NCBI GenBank assembly: GCA_900541865.1
Contig: UQLO01000002.1
Location: forward strand, 56,061 to 120,060
Origin: an uncultured Porphyromonadaceae bacterium
GTDB lineage: Bacteria > Bacteroidota > Bacteroidia > Bacteroidales > Muribaculaceae
Direction: 5' to 3'
Length of the DNA stretch: 64,000 nt
The notes under the pieces were generated by a model. It saw only the letters and a list, made by a program, of their open reading frames with translations. It was not told where the DNA came from and did no database searches. Of this stretch, positions 34,705 through 42,844 are shown piece by piece. The first letter of the stretch is position 1; each line of letters begins with the position of its first letter. The position numbers and the translations under genes are program-made.

Positions 34705-36011
34705 CAGAGTCCCTCCTCCGCCGTTCCGATAAGATCGAACTCATCGGCTCCGGTGATTCTAACATTATATATATGGCCCGGCTGCAATGCGCTTTGGGAG
34801 TGCACAGTCACCACACAGTCGACTTCCGGCGAGTCGAACTCGGTGCGGCCCAACCACACTCCCCCGCTCTCTTCGTCGATAATAACGCGCTGAGTGGTAC
34901 CGATTTTGGCCTCGGCGCAGGCGCAAGTGATGTCGTGCTGGGCCTCCATAAGCCGGTCGAGGCGTTGCTGCTTGACCTCTTCGGGGATATTGTCCTGATA
35001 GTGCTTCTCGGCGTAAGTGGCCTCCTCCTCGCAGTAGGCAAAGGCTCCCATACGCTCGAAGCGCTGCTCGCGCACAAAGTCCAGCAGGCGCTCGAAGGCC
35101 GCTTCGTCCTCGCCGGGGAAGCCCGTCATCAGCGTGGTGCGGATGTGGATGCCCGGCACTTCGCGGCGTATGCGGGCCAGCAGCTCGCGGGTGGCGTCGG
35201 CGTCGATATGGCGCCGCATGTTGGCCAGCACACCGTTGTCGATGTGCTGCAGGGCTATGTCGAGATATTTGCACACGTTCGGGCGCGAGGCCATCACGGG
35301 CAGTATGTCGTAGGGAAAATCGGCCGGATAGGCGTAGTGCAGTCGCAGCATCTCCACACCGGGAATGTCCGAAAGGGCCTCGATGAGGGCAGCAAGCTGC
35401 GAGCGGCCGCTGCCGGCAAGGTCGGTGCCGTAGGCGCTCAAGTCCTGCGCGATGATGTTGAACTCGCGCACTCCGCGGGCCACAAGGTCCTCCACTTCCT
35501 CAACAATCTCCGCTATCGGGCGCGAGTGGTGACGACCCGTAATAAGAGGTATAGCGCAGAAGGCGCAGAACCGGTTGCAGCCCTCCGAAATCTTCACGTA
35601 GGCATGGTGAGGAGCCGTCGATAGCTCGCGTTCCCAGCTTTTAAGCGGTTTTGGAGCCGGCGCAAGCACTTCGACCAGGGCATCCCAGTCGAACTTGCCG
35701 CATATGCCGTCGAGTTCGGGCATTTCCTGAGCCAGCTCGGCGCGGTAGCGCTCGCCCAGACAACCCATTGCGTATACTCCGCGCACCCGACCTTCTTCTT
35801 TGAGCGCGATGGCGTTGAGCAGCATCTGCACGCTTTCTTCCTTGGCGTCGCCGATGAAGCCGCAGGTATTGACCACCACATCGGCGCCGTCGACATCGTC
35901 GGTGTCGAAATCGACCTCCAGCCCCGATGCCCCAAGACGGGCCGCAAGGCGCTCGCTGTCCACAAGATTCTTGGAACAGCCCATGCTGACAATAACTACG
36001 CGACGGCTCAT
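34704..36011 (-). CDS. rimO: Ribosomal protein S12 methylthiotransferase RimO
   Basis: The 435-residue radical-SAM enzyme adds a methylthio group to an aspartate of ribosomal protein S12. The N-terminal UPF0004 cluster cysteines are C12, C50 and C84. The radical-SAM cluster is C145-x3-C149-x2-C152 in GCNRFCAFC, and a TRAM-like domain closes the protein (TTQRVIIDEESGGVWLGRT). The IPLITGRHHSRP segment after the cluster is typical of RimO. It overlaps ftsY by 4 bases. Confidence 0.95.
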   Translation of the reverse strand: MSRRVVIVSMGCSKNLVDSERLAARLGASGLEVDFDTDDVDGADVVVNTCGFIGDAKEESVQMLLNAIALKEEGRVRGVYAMGCLGERYRAELAQEMPELDGICGKFDWDALVEVLAPAPKPLKSWERELSTAPHHAYVKISEGCNRFCAFCAIPLITGRHHSRPIAEIVEEVEDLVARGVREFNIIAQDLSAYGTDLAGSGRSQLAALIEALSDIPGVEMLRLHYAYPADFPYDILPVMASRPNVCKYLDIALQHIDNGVLANMRRHIDADATRELLARIRREVPGIHIRTTLMTGFPGEDEAAFERLLDFVREQRFERMGAFAYCEEEATYAEKHYQDNIPEEVKQQRLDRLMEAQHDITCACAEAKIGTTQRVIIDEESGGVWLGRTEFDSPEVDCVVTVHSQSALQPGHIYNVRITGADEFDLIGTAEEGL

Positions 36012-36994
36012 TTGCGATTGCCGAAGAGGGACTCTACGAAGGCGCTCTTGTCGAAAATCTGAAGGTCGTCGATGCCTTCGCCCAGACCTATGTACTTCAC
36101 CGGAATACGGAACTGGTCGCTGATGCCGATTACAACACCCCCGCGGGCCGTGCCGTCGAGCTTAGTTACGGCAAGGTCGGTCACATGGGTGGCCGCCGAG
36201 AACTGGCGGGCCTGCTCGAAGGCGTTCTGTCCGGTAGAGCCGTCGAGCACCAGAAGTACTTCGTGTGGTGCGTCGGGCACCACCTTCTTCATAGTGCGCT
36301 CTATCTTGGAGAGCTCGTCCATAAGCCCCTTCTTGTTGTGAAGTCGGCCGGCAGTGTCGATAATAACCACGTCGGCGCCGTTGGCCTTTGCCGACGACAG
36401 AGTGTCGAAGGCCACGGCAGCGGCATCCGAACCCAGCTGCTGCTTCACCACGGGCACACCGGCGCGCCGTCCCCACTCGTCGAGCTGCTCGATGGCGGCG
36501 GCGCGGAAGGTGTCGGCGGCGCCGAGCATCACCGACAGCCCGGCCTTGGAGTAGAGATGAGCCAGCTTGCCGATGGTGGTGGTCTTGCCTACACCGTTGA
36601 CGCCCACTACCATGATGACATAGGGCGTGCTCACTTCCCGGGGCGTGCGGGTGTCCTTCTCCATCAGCAGAGCCGTTATTTCCTCGCAGAGCAGACGGTG
36701 GAGCTCGTCCATATCGACGTATTTGTCGCGTGCGGCGCGCTCCTTGATGCGGTCGATGATTTTAACGGTGGTTTCGGCACCGATGTCGCTGGTGATGAAA
36801 ATCTCCTCCAACTCGTCCAGAAAGTCATCGTCGACGGTGCGCCGTCCGGTGATGGCGCGCCGCAACTTGCTGAATACTCCCTCTTTGGTCTTTTGGAGAC
36901 CGCGGTCGAGTGTCTGCCGGTCCTGCTGCTGTTGTTGTTGCTGCTGCTCGGGAGTTACGTTCTTTTTCTTGCCGAAGATGTTGAAGAAACCCAT
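36008..36994 (-). CDS. ftsY: Signal recognition particle receptor FtsY
   Basis: The 328-residue SRP GTPase docks ribosome-nascent chain complexes at the inner membrane. It has a four-helix N domain (about 35-110) and the G1 loop GVNGVGKTTT at 131-140. The DTFRAAA insertion box, DTAGRL and a TKLDG block (LAVTKLDGTARGG) follow, and the C-terminus is GLGEGIDDLQIF. The acidic A domain of many FtsY proteins is replaced by a short lysine-rich stretch and an uninterrupted run of eight or more glutamines (about 17-24). It heads an operon with rimO, isochorismate synthase, two SGNH hydrolases and the AlkZ-related gene. Confidence 0.95.
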   Translation of the reverse strand: MGFFNIFGKKKNVTPEQQQQQQQQDRQTLDRGLQKTKEGVFSKLRRAITGRRTVDDDFLDELEEIFITSDIGAETTVKIIDRIKERAARDKYVDMDELHRLLCEEITALLMEKDTRTPREVSTPYVIMVVGVNGVGKTTTIGKLAHLYSKAGLSVMLGAADTFRAAAIEQLDEWGRRAGVPVVKQQLGSDAAAVAFDTLSSAKANGADVVIIDTAGRLHNKKGLMDELSKIERTMKKVVPDAPHEVLLVLDGSTGQNAFEQARQFSAATHVTDLAVTKLDGTARGGVVIGISDQFRIPVKYIGLGEGIDDLQIFDKSAFVESLFGNRK

Positions 36995-37058
36995 TGGATT
37001 GCTTTATTGATTGACTGTTGTTGCCGCCCGAACTCAACGGGAGTTCGCTTGAGCACTG

Positions 37059-37066
37059 CAAAGTTA
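37059..37066 (-). promoter_or_regulatory. Candidate -7 promoter element of ftsY
   Basis: TAACTTTG on the minus strand, about 65 bases before the ftsY ATG. No TTG is placed at 19-21 nt. Confidence 0.45.
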
Positions 37067-37097
37067 GCAATTTTTTTTGTAATACCGGCTAACAATA

Positions 37098-37130
37098 CGG
37101 AAGGAGCGACTGCACAAGCCGCTCCTTCCG
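37098..37130 (-). terminator. Hairpin terminator of the oxalate operon
   Basis: CGGAAGGAGCG (37098-37108) pairs perfectly with CGCTCCTTCCG (37120-37130) around an 11-base loop, between the stop of the carrier gene and the ftsY promoter region. Confidence 0.7.
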
Positions 37131-37153
37131 CTAAAAAGTGAGGTTAAATGCTA

Positions 37154-38143
37154 TCAGGCAACGAAGCCGAAAAGATGTGCGTTGATGCACATATTGGTAA
37201 GCCAGATCCACAGCGGGCAGAAGCCGATGAAGAGAATTACCGAAAGGGTCAGCGACGAGGTGCCGGTAGCTACGTAAGTATCGTACTCGTCGGCGATGAT
37301 AATGCCCGAGAAGGCCGGAGGAAGTGCGGCGGCAACCACAAGCATCTTGAGGTTCAGCGGGTCCATGTGGAACACAAGACCGAGGATAAGAATCACTGCG
37401 GGCATCATCACCATCTTGAGGATGGAACCTAACACAGCCTGCCAGTTGATGGTTATCTTAATGGCAGCCAGGGTGATACCGGCCGAGAACACGGCCATGG
37501 AGGCATTGGCTTTGGCGATAAGGTCGAACGACGGGCTCAGGTATGCCGGCCAGGGTATGCCGACCACTACCCAAACCACGGCCAGGATAGGAGCCCACGC
37601 AACGGGCTGCTCCAAGGCATGGAGCACCGGCAGCCACGCGCTCTGCTTCTTGGTCGAACCGGGATTCTGCTTCTCCAGAGAGGCGTTCATCAGCGAAAGA
37701 CCCACAGGAATACCGATGGCGTTGACCACGATACCCACAATGGCCACCACAAGAGCCACGCTCGGAGAAGTGCCGAAGATAGGCTCCAGAACGGCGAAGC
37801 CGAGGAAGCCGATGGTAGGAGAACCGCTGATAAGTGCGCTCACGGCGGCATCGGCGCCCGTATTCTTCTTGAACAGGCGGAATACAAAGTAAACTATCAT
37901 GAAGCACGCCATAATGCCCACCGTCGAGATGATGGTGAGCTTGATGTCCTTCACAAGGTCTTCACGGCTTGCCTGCACGATGGAGACAAACAGTGCGGCG
38001 GGGAGGGCGTAGTCCAGCACCACCTTGTTGAATTTCTTGGCATCGGCGCCGGAGAATATCCCTTTCTTGCCCGAAATGTAGCCGGCCAGCATCACGACGA
38101 TGATAGGCACTATGGCGTACAGTATGACATGCGAAATATTCAT
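37154..38143 (-). CDS. AEC-family carrier, probably for oxalate or formate
   Basis: The 329-residue protein has about ten membrane helices with a repeated five-helix design, typical of the auxin efflux carrier (AEC) family. Landmarks are the N-terminal VPIIVVMLAGYISGKKG, the mid-protein KITINWQAVLGSILKMVMMP and VVAAALPPAFSGIIIADEYD near 272-291. AEC carriers move organic acid anions. It lies 78 bases behind oxalyl-CoA decarboxylase, and in E. coli the AEC gene yfdV sits beside the frc and oxc homologues. Oxalate import or oxalate/formate exchange is therefore a reasonable inference. It differs from the MFS antiporter OxlT of Oxalobacter. Confidence 0.82.
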   Translation of the reverse strand: MNISHVILYAIVPIIVVMLAGYISGKKGIFSGADAKKFNKVVLDYALPAALFVSIVQASREDLVKDIKLTIISTVGIMACFMIVYFVFRLFKKNTGADAAVSALISGSPTIGFLGFAVLEPIFGTSPSVALVVAIVGIVVNAIGIPVGLSLMNASLEKQNPGSTKKQSAWLPVLHALEQPVAWAPILAVVWVVVGIPWPAYLSPSFDLIAKANASMAVFSAGITLAAIKITINWQAVLGSILKMVMMPAVILILGLVFHMDPLNLKMLVVAAALPPAFSGIIIADEYDTYVATGTSSLTLSVILFIGFCPLWIWLTNMCINAHLFGFVA

Positions 38144-38221
38144 AGTAAATCAGTTGAAAGTGTTATTGTGTCGGGTTGAAGACCCGGGGAAGTCGGCGGA
38201 GGCTTCCCCGGGCGAAGAGGG

Positions 38222-39955
38222 TCAGACGGTGTAGTCGATCAGCGGGGTCGGGTTGAGGTAGCCGATGTGGCCGCTCTCCTTGCCGGCGTCCGCAGCAAGC
38301 TGTACGTCGATAATAGCCGGAGCCTTCGAGGCGATGGCCTCGGTGAGCGCCTTGGTGAGCTCTTCCGGCGTGGTGACATAGTAGTTGGCGGCTCCGAAGA
38401 CTTCGCCCATCTTGTCGTAGCGCGCGGCAAGGTCCAGGGTGGTCGGTGCGGGGTCGTGCTCGATGGCCGGGTCGGTGCTGGGATTGACGCCGATGTTGTT
38501 GTAGATGCCGCCGTTGTTGAATATCACAACGGTAACGGGCAGCTTGAAGCGGCATATGGTGGCAAAGTCCATGCCGGAGAAGCCGAAGGCGCTGTCGCCT
38601 TCGATGGCCACCACGCTCTTGCCGGTGCTCACTGCAGCACCTACGGCCGAACCCATGCCCATGCCCATGATGGCCCAAGTGGCGCAGTCGACGCGATGGC
38701 GAGGCAGGCTCATGTCGATGGCGTCGCGGGTGTCGTCGAGGGTATTGGCGCCCTCATTGATGAGAATGACGTCCGGATTGGCCTCTATGACGGGCTTGAC
38801 GGCGCTCAGCGCGCTCCAGTGGTTCATAGGCTGAACCGTGGAGGCATCCTTGAGGCGAGTTTGGAACTTGACGTTCTTTGCGGCGCTTTCGACCTGCAGC
38901 GACTTCACCCAGTCGGGGTCGGCGCTCATGGTCTTGCCTTTGAGACCGGCAAGAAGTGCGTCCAGACCCAGCGAAAGGTCGCCCACAACGGGAGCGGCGA
39001 TGGGCACGTTGACGTCGATTTCCTGCGGCTCAACGTCGAGCTGCACGAATTTCATCTCAGGGTTCCACTTGCCGCGGCCGAACGACAGCATCCAGTTCAG
39101 GCGGGCGCCCAGAATGAGTACCACATCGGCCTTCTCCATAATGGTCGAACGGCACGACAGAGCGCTCAGAGGCCCGTTGTCGGGCAGTATGCCCTTTGCC
39201 ATGCTCATGGGCAGATAGGGAATGTTGTAGGTATCGACCAAGGTCTTGATTTTGTCTTCAACCTTGGCGTAGGCGGCTCCCTTGCCCAGCAGAATGGCCG
39301 GACGCTTGGCCGAAGTGAGAACCTCGACGGCACGGGCGATGCTGTCGGCGTTGGGAGCAACGGCGCTGCGAAGGTCGACCGGCTCGTAGAAGAGCTTCTC
39401 GGCCTCGTCGGCATCCATTATTTCAGCCAGAGCCGGGGTGGTCATGTCGATGTAGACACCGCCGGGACGACCGCTGACGGCTGCGCGGTAGGCGCGGGCC
39501 ACGGCGCCGGGTATATCCTTGGCGTGGCTGCAGCGGAAGGCCGCCTTGACCAGCGGGCGAGCCGTATTGAGCTGGTCGAGCTCTTCGTAGGTGCCCATCT
39601 TCATGTCTACCATGGTGGGATCGGTGGCACCCGAAATCTGTATCATCGGGTAGCAGTTCACCGTGGCGTTTGCCGTCGCCGTCAAGCCGTTCATAAAGCC
39701 CAGCGACGACACCGTCAGCAGCACGCCCGGCGTACCGGTGAGATAGCCATGGGTGGCGGCGGCCATACCGGCCTGCTGCTCAAAGCGGAAGCCTACGAAT
39801 TTTACGCCGACCTTCTGCATAGCGTAAGCCGTTTCGGTAACGGGAATGCCCACAAGGCCGTAGACCGTGTCGAGTCCGAGGCGGTGCAGAGCCTGTGCGA
39901 GTATATACATGCCCGTCACCTGCTGAGGGAACTTAGGAGCGGGAGTAGTTGTCAT
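38222..39955 (-). CDS. oxc: Oxalyl-CoA decarboxylase
   Basis: The start at 39955 is the first ATG giving a normal N-terminus (MTTTPAPKFPQQVTGMYILA); the longer frame is unsupported. The 577-residue ThDP enzyme splits oxalyl-CoA into formyl-CoA and CO2. The cofactor-activating glutamate is E59 in GFRFEQQAGMA, and GSSLG-like text TVSSLGFMNG marks the Pyr domain. The ThDP/Mg2+ block is IEGDSAFGFSG near 470, followed by TVVIFNNGGIYNNIG. Length and layout match Oxalobacter Oxc and E. coli YfdU. It sits between formyl-CoA transferase and the AEC carrier, which fixes its role better than homology alone. Confidence 0.9.
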   Translation of the reverse strand: MTTTPAPKFPQQVTGMYILAQALHRLGLDTVYGLVGIPVTETAYAMQKVGVKFVGFRFEQQAGMAAATHGYLTGTPGVLLTVSSLGFMNGLTATANATVNCYPMIQISGATDPTMVDMKMGTYEELDQLNTARPLVKAAFRCSHAKDIPGAVARAYRAAVSGRPGGVYIDMTTPALAEIMDADEAEKLFYEPVDLRSAVAPNADSIARAVEVLTSAKRPAILLGKGAAYAKVEDKIKTLVDTYNIPYLPMSMAKGILPDNGPLSALSCRSTIMEKADVVLILGARLNWMLSFGRGKWNPEMKFVQLDVEPQEIDVNVPIAAPVVGDLSLGLDALLAGLKGKTMSADPDWVKSLQVESAAKNVKFQTRLKDASTVQPMNHWSALSAVKPVIEANPDVILINEGANTLDDTRDAIDMSLPRHRVDCATWAIMGMGMGSAVGAAVSTGKSVVAIEGDSAFGFSGMDFATICRFKLPVTVVIFNNGGIYNNIGVNPSTDPAIEHDPAPTTLDLAARYDKMGEVFGAANYYVTTPEELTKALTEAIASKAPAIIDVQLAADAGKESGHIGYLNPTPLIDYTV

Positions 39956-40065
39956 ATTTCTTCTTTTATGGGATGAATGAATATGAGAAAATGAGTTCAA
40001 TGTCAATTTGCGCGAACTGCCGTTTTTGACAATCCGGCAAATTGACATTTCCTCAGTTTCTTTTT

Positions 40066-41373
40066 TTACTTCTTGGCTGCCACGGGAGCGGTGGTGCCGT
40101 TAGCGGCGAACGATGCAATCTGCTCGTCGGTGTAGCCCAGGCTCTTGAGCACCTCGGTGGTGTTACCGCCCAGGTCGGGGCACGGGCCGTAGGTAGGCTG
40201 GAAGTTGCTCATGGTGAACGGGCAGCCCACGGTGACGAACTCGCCGATTTCGCCGCCCTGGTTGATGCGGACCAGCGTATTGCCGTCGTAGAGACTCTCG
40301 TCGGTCATGATTTCCTTGGTGCTCAGCACGGGGCCTACAGGCACACCGGCTTTGCCGAGGATTTCGGTAACCTCGTATTTGGTCTTGTCGGCCGTCCAGG
40401 CACCGATGCGGGCCCAGATTTCCTCTTTGTGGCGGTCGCGGGCATCTGCCGTGTTGAAGTCAGGGTTGGTAAGCCAGTCTTCGAAGCCGAAAGCCTTGCA
40501 AGCCAGCTCGAAGTCCTTTGCGCCGCGCTGAAGGATGATGTAGACGTAGTTGTTGGCGTCCAGCTCGCTGTCGAGTCCACCGGCCGGTTTGCACTTGTAG
40601 GTCCAACCGAGCACGCCGGAGCCTTCGATATTGCCTGCGCGGGGCACGCAGTCGCCGAACTTGCCGTTGGGGTACTGCGGGAACTGGGTCAGGTAACCGA
40701 TTTTGTCCAGTGTGAGCTGGTCGCGAGTCTTGATGCGGCAGAGGTTCAGGCACGCATTGTGCATCGACTGGTAGACGTAGCAGCCTTCGCCGGTGATGTG
40801 GCGCTGCTCAAGGGCGGCCAGGATGCCGATGGTAAGGTGCATACCCGTGTTGGAGTCGCCGAGGGCGGCGCCGCTCTGGGTAGGCATGTTGTACTGGCCT
40901 TCATACCAGCCGGTGGAGGTTGCGGCGGCTGCCGTTACCTGAGCCACAGGTTCGTAGGCCTTAAGATTGGCGTACTTGCTCGATACCGGGAAACCTTTGA
41001 TGGTGCCGTAGATGCATCGCGGATTGAGCTGATGAACTACCTCCCACGAGAAGCCGAGCTTGTCCATGGCGCCCGGGTGGAGGTTTTCGATGAAGATATC
41101 GCACTCCTTAATCAGCTTGGTGAGAATCTCCTTGCCGTCGGGGGTCTTGGCGTCCAGGGCCAGCGACTTCTTGTCGGAGTTCAGCTGAAGGAAGTAGTAA
41201 CTGGGAAGGTCAGGATTGAACTGAAGTTCTTTGCGCGTTGCGTCGCCCACGCCGGGACGTTCGATTTTGATTACGTCGGCGCCGAGCCACGCCAGCATTT
41301 GAGTACAGGAAGGGCCGGACTGCACTTCGGTGAAGTCCACCACTTTGATGCCTTGCAGAGGAGCTGTGTTCAT
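40066..41373 (-). CDS. frc: Formyl-CoA:oxalate CoA-transferase
   Basis: The 435-residue class III CoA-transferase passes CoA from formyl-CoA to oxalate. The family start is GIKVVDFTEVQSGPSCTQML (8-27), and the catalytic aspartate is D173 in GAALGDSNTGMHL. YVYQSMHNACLN and the CoA-binding GADVIKIERPG are also seen. The glycine-rich active-site loop (about residues 255-262) reads NIEGSGVLGW instead of the GGGGQPGW type I expect in Oxalobacter Frc, so the exact acceptor deserves testing. It heads the operon with oxc and the AEC carrier. Confidence 0.86.
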   Translation of the reverse strand: MNTAPLQGIKVVDFTEVQSGPSCTQMLAWLGADVIKIERPGVGDATRKELQFNPDLPSYYFLQLNSDKKSLALDAKTPDGKEILTKLIKECDIFIENLHPGAMDKLGFSWEVVHQLNPRCIYGTIKGFPVSSKYANLKAYEPVAQVTAAAATSTGWYEGQYNMPTQSGAALGDSNTGMHLTIGILAALEQRHITGEGCYVYQSMHNACLNLCRIKTRDQLTLDKIGYLTQFPQYPNGKFGDCVPRAGNIEGSGVLGWTYKCKPAGGLDSELDANNYVYIILQRGAKDFELACKAFGFEDWLTNPDFNTADARDRHKEEIWARIGAWTADKTKYEVTEILGKAGVPVGPVLSTKEIMTDESLYDGNTLVRINQGGEIGEFVTVGCPFTMSNFQPTYGPCPDLGGNTTEVLKSLGYTDEQIASFAANGTTAPVAAKK

Positions 41374-41721
41374 TTCTTATGAATTTAGGTTATGCTATGT
41401 TATGTAATTCCGTGATTGGAGAGTGGCGCACCTTGCGCCTTATGCAAATAAAACGCTTCCGGCCACGAATTGTTTAAAATGCGCAACCGGCCTCCCGGAA
41501 TTGGAAGGCCGGTTTGCAACTTGAATCCGGCTTAGGTCTGTGTCGTTGTGCGACAAAATCTGAATTGTTGAGACTATACTTGAATATTAGCGGAAAGATC
41601 TGTCTTTTTTACCTTGAATTGTAGCCTGTGCCGCTCCGGTGGAGCGGTCGGTATTTCTTTTTCTTGAATTTTGGTTTTGAGGTTGGTGCGAGGGCAACTC
41701 CAAAGCCCTGTGAAGCGCGGC
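41374..41721. other. Intergenic region between the oxalate operon and the sigma gene
   Basis: There is no gene in these 348 bases. It holds two hairpins (41483-41517 and CCGCTCC/GGAGCGG at 41631-41647). A box TTTATTTG on the minus strand at 41445-41452 misses the promoter consensus by one base and has no good -33, so the oxalate operon promoter is unresolved. Confidence 0.5.
41483..41517 (-). terminator. Hairpin after the ECF sigma gene, upstream of frc
   Basis: GCAACCGGCCT (41483-41493) pairs with AGGCCGGTTTGC (41506-41517) with one bulge. It may end the sigma transcript or structure the frc leader. Confidence 0.5.
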
Positions 41722-42237
41722 TCAGTCCTGAGCGAACCGATAGTCGGCGAAGCGTTCCTGAAGGCGCTTGCGGGCAAAGAAGATGCGGCTCTTGACGGTG
41801 CCCAGCGGAAGACCCATGTGCTCGGCGATCTCGCTGTACTTGTAGCCCGAAACGTGCATGCTGAACGGTATGCGGTAGTCCGAGGGGAACTCGTTGATGG
41901 CGGCGGTGATTTCGCTGGCGCCGTAGCTGTCCTCGGGGCTTTCGATGCCGCTGTCCTGGCTCAGGTTGAGGTGGTAGAGGTTGTCGGTGGTGTCGACCAC
42001 GGTGGCTGCGCGTACGCCGCGACGGTAGTTGTTGATGAACAGGTTGCGCATGATGGTGAACACCCAGCCCTTGAAGTTGGTGTTGTCCGTGTACTTCTCT
42101 TCGTTGTCCAGCGCCTTGAGGGTGGTGTCCTGAAGAAGGTCGTATGCGTCGTCGCGGTTGTTGGTCAGCATGTAAGCGAAGTTGAGCATGTTGGCCTGAA
42201 GGCTCATCAGATTAGATTGAAATTTTGCGCTTGCCAT
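41722..42237 (-). CDS. ECF-type RNA polymerase sigma factor
   Basis: The 171-residue protein has sigma region 2 at about 15-70 (NMLNFAYMLTNNRDDAYDLL, then GWVFTIMRNLFINNYRR). Region 4 is at about 115-165, with the recognition helix LPLGTVKSRIFFARKRLQ. It lacks regions 1 and 3, as ECF factors do. No anti-sigma gene (membrane protein with a zinc-finger domain) is adjacent, so it appears to be an orphan controlled by transcription or by a distant partner. A near-perfect primary-sigma promoter and an inverted repeat lie upstream. Confidence 0.93.
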   Translation of the reverse strand: MASAKFQSNLMSLQANMLNFAYMLTNNRDDAYDLLQDTTLKALDNEEKYTDNTNFKGWVFTIMRNLFINNYRRGVRAATVVDTTDNLYHLNLSQDSGIESPEDSYGASEITAAINEFPSDYRIPFSMHVSGYKYSEIAEHMGLPLGTVKSRIFFARKRLQERFADYRFAQD

Positions 42238-42307
42238 AGTGGTGAAATTTTTGGAGTTTTTTTTGTTTTTGGTGATCTCGAAAGGCCCTTATGTCCTTCC
42301 GACGGTT

Positions 42308-42337
42308 CAAAATTACAGCGCTTTTCACCAATGTCAA
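42308..42337 (-). promoter_or_regulatory. Promoter of the ECF sigma gene
   Basis: On the minus strand: TTG (42335-42337), 19 nt, TAATTTTG (42308-42315), a full consensus match. The leader is about 65 bases. Confidence 0.75.
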
Positions 42338-42431
42338 GTTTTTTAATGTTAAAAAGTGTTTCATCGCAAAAACACCCCTAAAATAACCCGTAAATATATT
42401 GTATGTCAGCCGTTTAAAATCTGATAGAATT

Positions 42432-42476
42432 TGTTACAAAATTGTTACATACTTGTAATGTCATTGTTTTGTAACA
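42432..42476. promoter_or_regulatory. Inverted repeat upstream of the ECF sigma promoter
   Basis: TGTTACAAAA (42432-42441) and TTTTGTAACA (42467-42476) are perfect inverted copies 25 bases apart. An extra TTGTTACA (42442-42449) adjoins the left arm. It lies about 95 bases upstream of the promoter's -33 half and may bind a regulator. Confidence 0.45.
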
Positions 42477-42483
42477 CAAATGC

Positions 42484-42795
42484 ACACACTTTGCACCCGA
42501 CCCGCGCCGAGGCGGCAGCGCCGCCTTATTTTATGCTAACCGGAGTCATCCGGCGGCTTGGTTTAGCCGAACAAAGTGTATCCTAACGGGATACCATTTT
42601 TCATGCGCAAATTGCACCGATGGTATGGCGGCACGGAGCGGCATCCCGTTGGGATGCAAATTTTGGGTTGTGTTTTTTTCCTCCGGATGAATCCGGAGGC
42701 TAACATAAAGCGGGGCGGCTTTGCCGCCCTATCGGTGCATTGCGAACGTGGATGCACCCCTGTGGCTTGCCGCCCTAAGGGGAATTTGGAGCATA
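42484..42795. repeat. Cluster of short palindromes between the sigma and kinase genes
   Basis: There is no gene here. In order it holds GGCGGC/GCCGCC, GTATCC/GGGATAC, CATCCC/GGGATG, CTCCGGAT/ATCCGGAG and GGGCGGC/GCCGCCC hairpins. The 15-mer GCGAACGTGGATGCA at 42742-42756 is also present in the glnA terminator at 22596-22610. It is a different family from the repeats near 9, 47 and 59 kb. Confidence 0.65.
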
Positions 42796-42843
42796 AACAT
42801 AGCAATGGCCATACTCGTCGTGGAATATGGCCATTGCTATGTT
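42796..42843 (-). terminator. Perfect 18-bp hairpin directly after the kinase gene
   Basis: 42796-42813 pairs without mismatch with 42826-42843 around a 12-base loop (left arm AACATAGCAATGGCCATA). It begins one base after the stop codon of the kinase gene. Confidence 0.8.
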
Positions 42844-42844
42844 G

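Noticed and set aside
38267..39976. 569-residue frame antisense to oxalyl-CoA decarboxylase
   Set aside because: Shadow frame without domain features.
42563..42805. 80-residue minus-strand frame in the palindrome cluster
   Set aside because: It consists of translated hairpin repeats and has no promoter or family resemblance.
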